DNA of 6,840 nt, from positions 1-6,840 of the forward strand of contig JABABC010000131.1 of assembly GCA_014238445.1 (NCBI GenBank), given 5' to 3'. Positions 6,003 to 6,840 of the stretch are shown in pieces. Source of the stretch: Coxiellaceae bacterium. Lineage in GTDB: Bacteria; Pseudomonadota; Gammaproteobacteria; Coxiellales; Coxiellaceae. Numbering within the stretch: the first letter of the stretch is position 1; each line of letters starts with the position of its first letter. The position numbers and the translations under genes were made by a program. The notes beneath the pieces were generated by a model that made no database searches, had not been told where the DNA came from, and worked only from the letters and a program-made list of their open reading frames with translations.

Positions 6003-6840
6003 TTATGTTTTTTCAATGATACTTTCTTTTGTAACTGTAGCATCAAAAGTTTCCATGATGGTTTTAACGTTTTTGTCCTTTAAAATAGTCTGTTCCCGTT
6101 GGTCTTGGGCGTCTTTTTGTTGTTTCTCGTGTTGGTGTTGTGGCGATAGACGATCACTTTTTTCGCTAGTAATATTAACTTTAATGGGCTTTTGTAAATA
6201 TTGACTAACCGCCTCTTCGATGCGTGTGATAACTTTAGGCTGCAATAATGGAGCTTGCGATGGGTGGAGTATCAGCTGCATCACGTCGTTGTTAAAAGAC
6301 TCTAGGGTGCAGTGACGCGCGATACTGTTCGTCATGCCTGCGAGACCTAAATGGGGTAGCCAGCTGGACCAGTCATCATCTTGCGGGGCTGAAGCACTAG
6401 ACTTAGCCGATGCAGGTTTAGGTGATATTGAGCTGGATGTCGATGGCTTCTGTCGTATCTGTGTCTGTGGTGCTGTCGTCAGTGCTAGAGCTTGCTCGCT
6501 TTGAGGGTAAAAGCTCAGCAGTCTAAGTAGTGTCATTTCAAAGCCCATGCGAGACGTGGGCGCTAAGGCACAATCACGTTGGCCGAGTAAAGTGATTTGA
6601 TAGTACAGCTGCGTTTGTTCAGCACTCAAGGATTGCGCCCATTGTGCGATGTTAGGGTTCGTATGCTTGCCAGGTATGGCGTGTTCCATAGCAATACTGT
6701 GAAAGCGCTCGAGAAGATTCGCCAGTGCTTGTTCGAAATCTGCGCCTGTGTTTGCTAAAGCTTCGCTGCTGGCTAGTAGGGCGTTGGCGTTTTGGTTGAT
6801 GAGTGCGTCAACGATGTCATTGAGTGCGCTAGGATCGATA
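6003..6840 (-). CDS. dnaX: DNA polymerase III tau subunit DnaX, C-terminal part (5' end outside window)
   Basis: DnaX forms the ATP-driven clamp loader core and, in its long tau form, ties the polymerases to the replisome. The frame stays open through the window edge, so the ATG at 6687-6689 is internal. 278 residues are visible. The first 100 or so correspond to clamp-loader domain III: an E. coli-like helical stretch ending LLERFHSIAMEHAIPG, then LYYQITLLGQ and the strongly conserved RMGFEMTLLRLLSFYP. A low-complexity Ser/Pro/Ala/Lys linker follows (STSSSISPKPASAKSSASAP). The C-terminal polymerase-binding domain starts at DDDWSSWLPHLGLAGM and ends NVKTIMETFDATVTKESI, matching the E. coli end NIQTLRRFFDAELDEESI. 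The ATPase domains are outside the window. The linker is far shorter than in E. coli. The gene heads an operon with the YbaB-like gene 26 bases downstream. Confidence 0.95.
   Translation of the reverse strand, partial: IDPSALNDIVDALINQNANALLASSEALANTGADFEQALANLLERFHSIAMEHAIPGKHTNPNIAQWAQSLSAEQTQLYYQITLLGQRDCALAPTSRMGFEMTLLRLLSFYPQSEQALALTTAPQTQIRQKPSTSSSISPKPASAKSSASAPQDDDWSSWLPHLGLAGMTNSIARHCTLESFNNDVMQLILHPSQAPLLQPKVITRIEEAVSQYLQKPIKVNITSEKSDRLSPQHQHEKQQKDAQDQREQTILKDKNVKTIMETFDATVTKESIIEKT

Noticed and set aside
6157..6163. Run AAAAAAG on the minus strand inside dnaX, resembling the E. coli gamma frameshift heptamer
   Set aside because: It is read GAA AAA AGT, not the required nnA AAA AAG register, and lies in the C-terminal polymerase-binding region, not just after domain III.
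6687..6689. ATG on the minus strand as the start of a separate 228-residue gene
   Set aside because: The frame continues upstream to the window edge with DnaX domain III similarity, so this Met is internal.

Overview
The window reads as a conserved chromosomal stretch from a gammaproteobacterium with moderately AT-leaning DNA and frequent TTA/TTG leucine codons. This placement is an inference: the GlmM, GuaB, GuaA, RecR and DnaX C-terminal proteins resemble their E. coli counterparts closely, and dnaX, a ybaB-type gene and recR are linked in the usual order. I cannot name a genus. No rRNA, tRNA, CRISPR array or intact mobile element is visible.

Layout on the plus strand: the 3' part of glmM (1-783, 5' end outside the window); a roughly 680-base gene-poor stretch (784-1461); then guaB (1462-2943) and guaA (2940-4508), which overlap by ATGA and end at a hairpin-plus-T-tract terminator (4576-4619). 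The gene-poor stretch is not empty. It holds an IS6-type terminal repeat, a decayed 5' part of an IS6-family transposase, a start-less open reading frame of unknown origin ending at 1266, a perfect 11-bp hairpin over that stop codon, and a probable guaB promoter.

On the minus strand, converging on guaA, is a compact operon entering from the right edge: dnaX (3' part, 6003-6840), a divergent YbaB-family gene (5632-5976), recR (4989-5603) and a more typical ybaB (4631-4963). The three gaps are 26, 28 and 25 bases, so co-transcription is likely, with the promoter outside the window upstream of dnaX.

Functionally, glmM makes glucosamine-1-phosphate for cell-wall precursors. guaB and guaA carry out the two-step conversion of IMP to GMP. 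The minus-strand operon combines the clamp-loader subunit of DNA polymerase III, the recombination mediator RecR and two nucleoid-associated YbaB-type proteins. The most unusual point is the presence of two YbaB-family genes flanking recR, with the divergent copy in the slot where ybaB normally sits. Next are a DnaX whose linker before the polymerase-binding domain looks much shorter than in E. coli, and the decayed IS6-type insertion just after glmM. I see no evidence for a wholly new multi-gene system.
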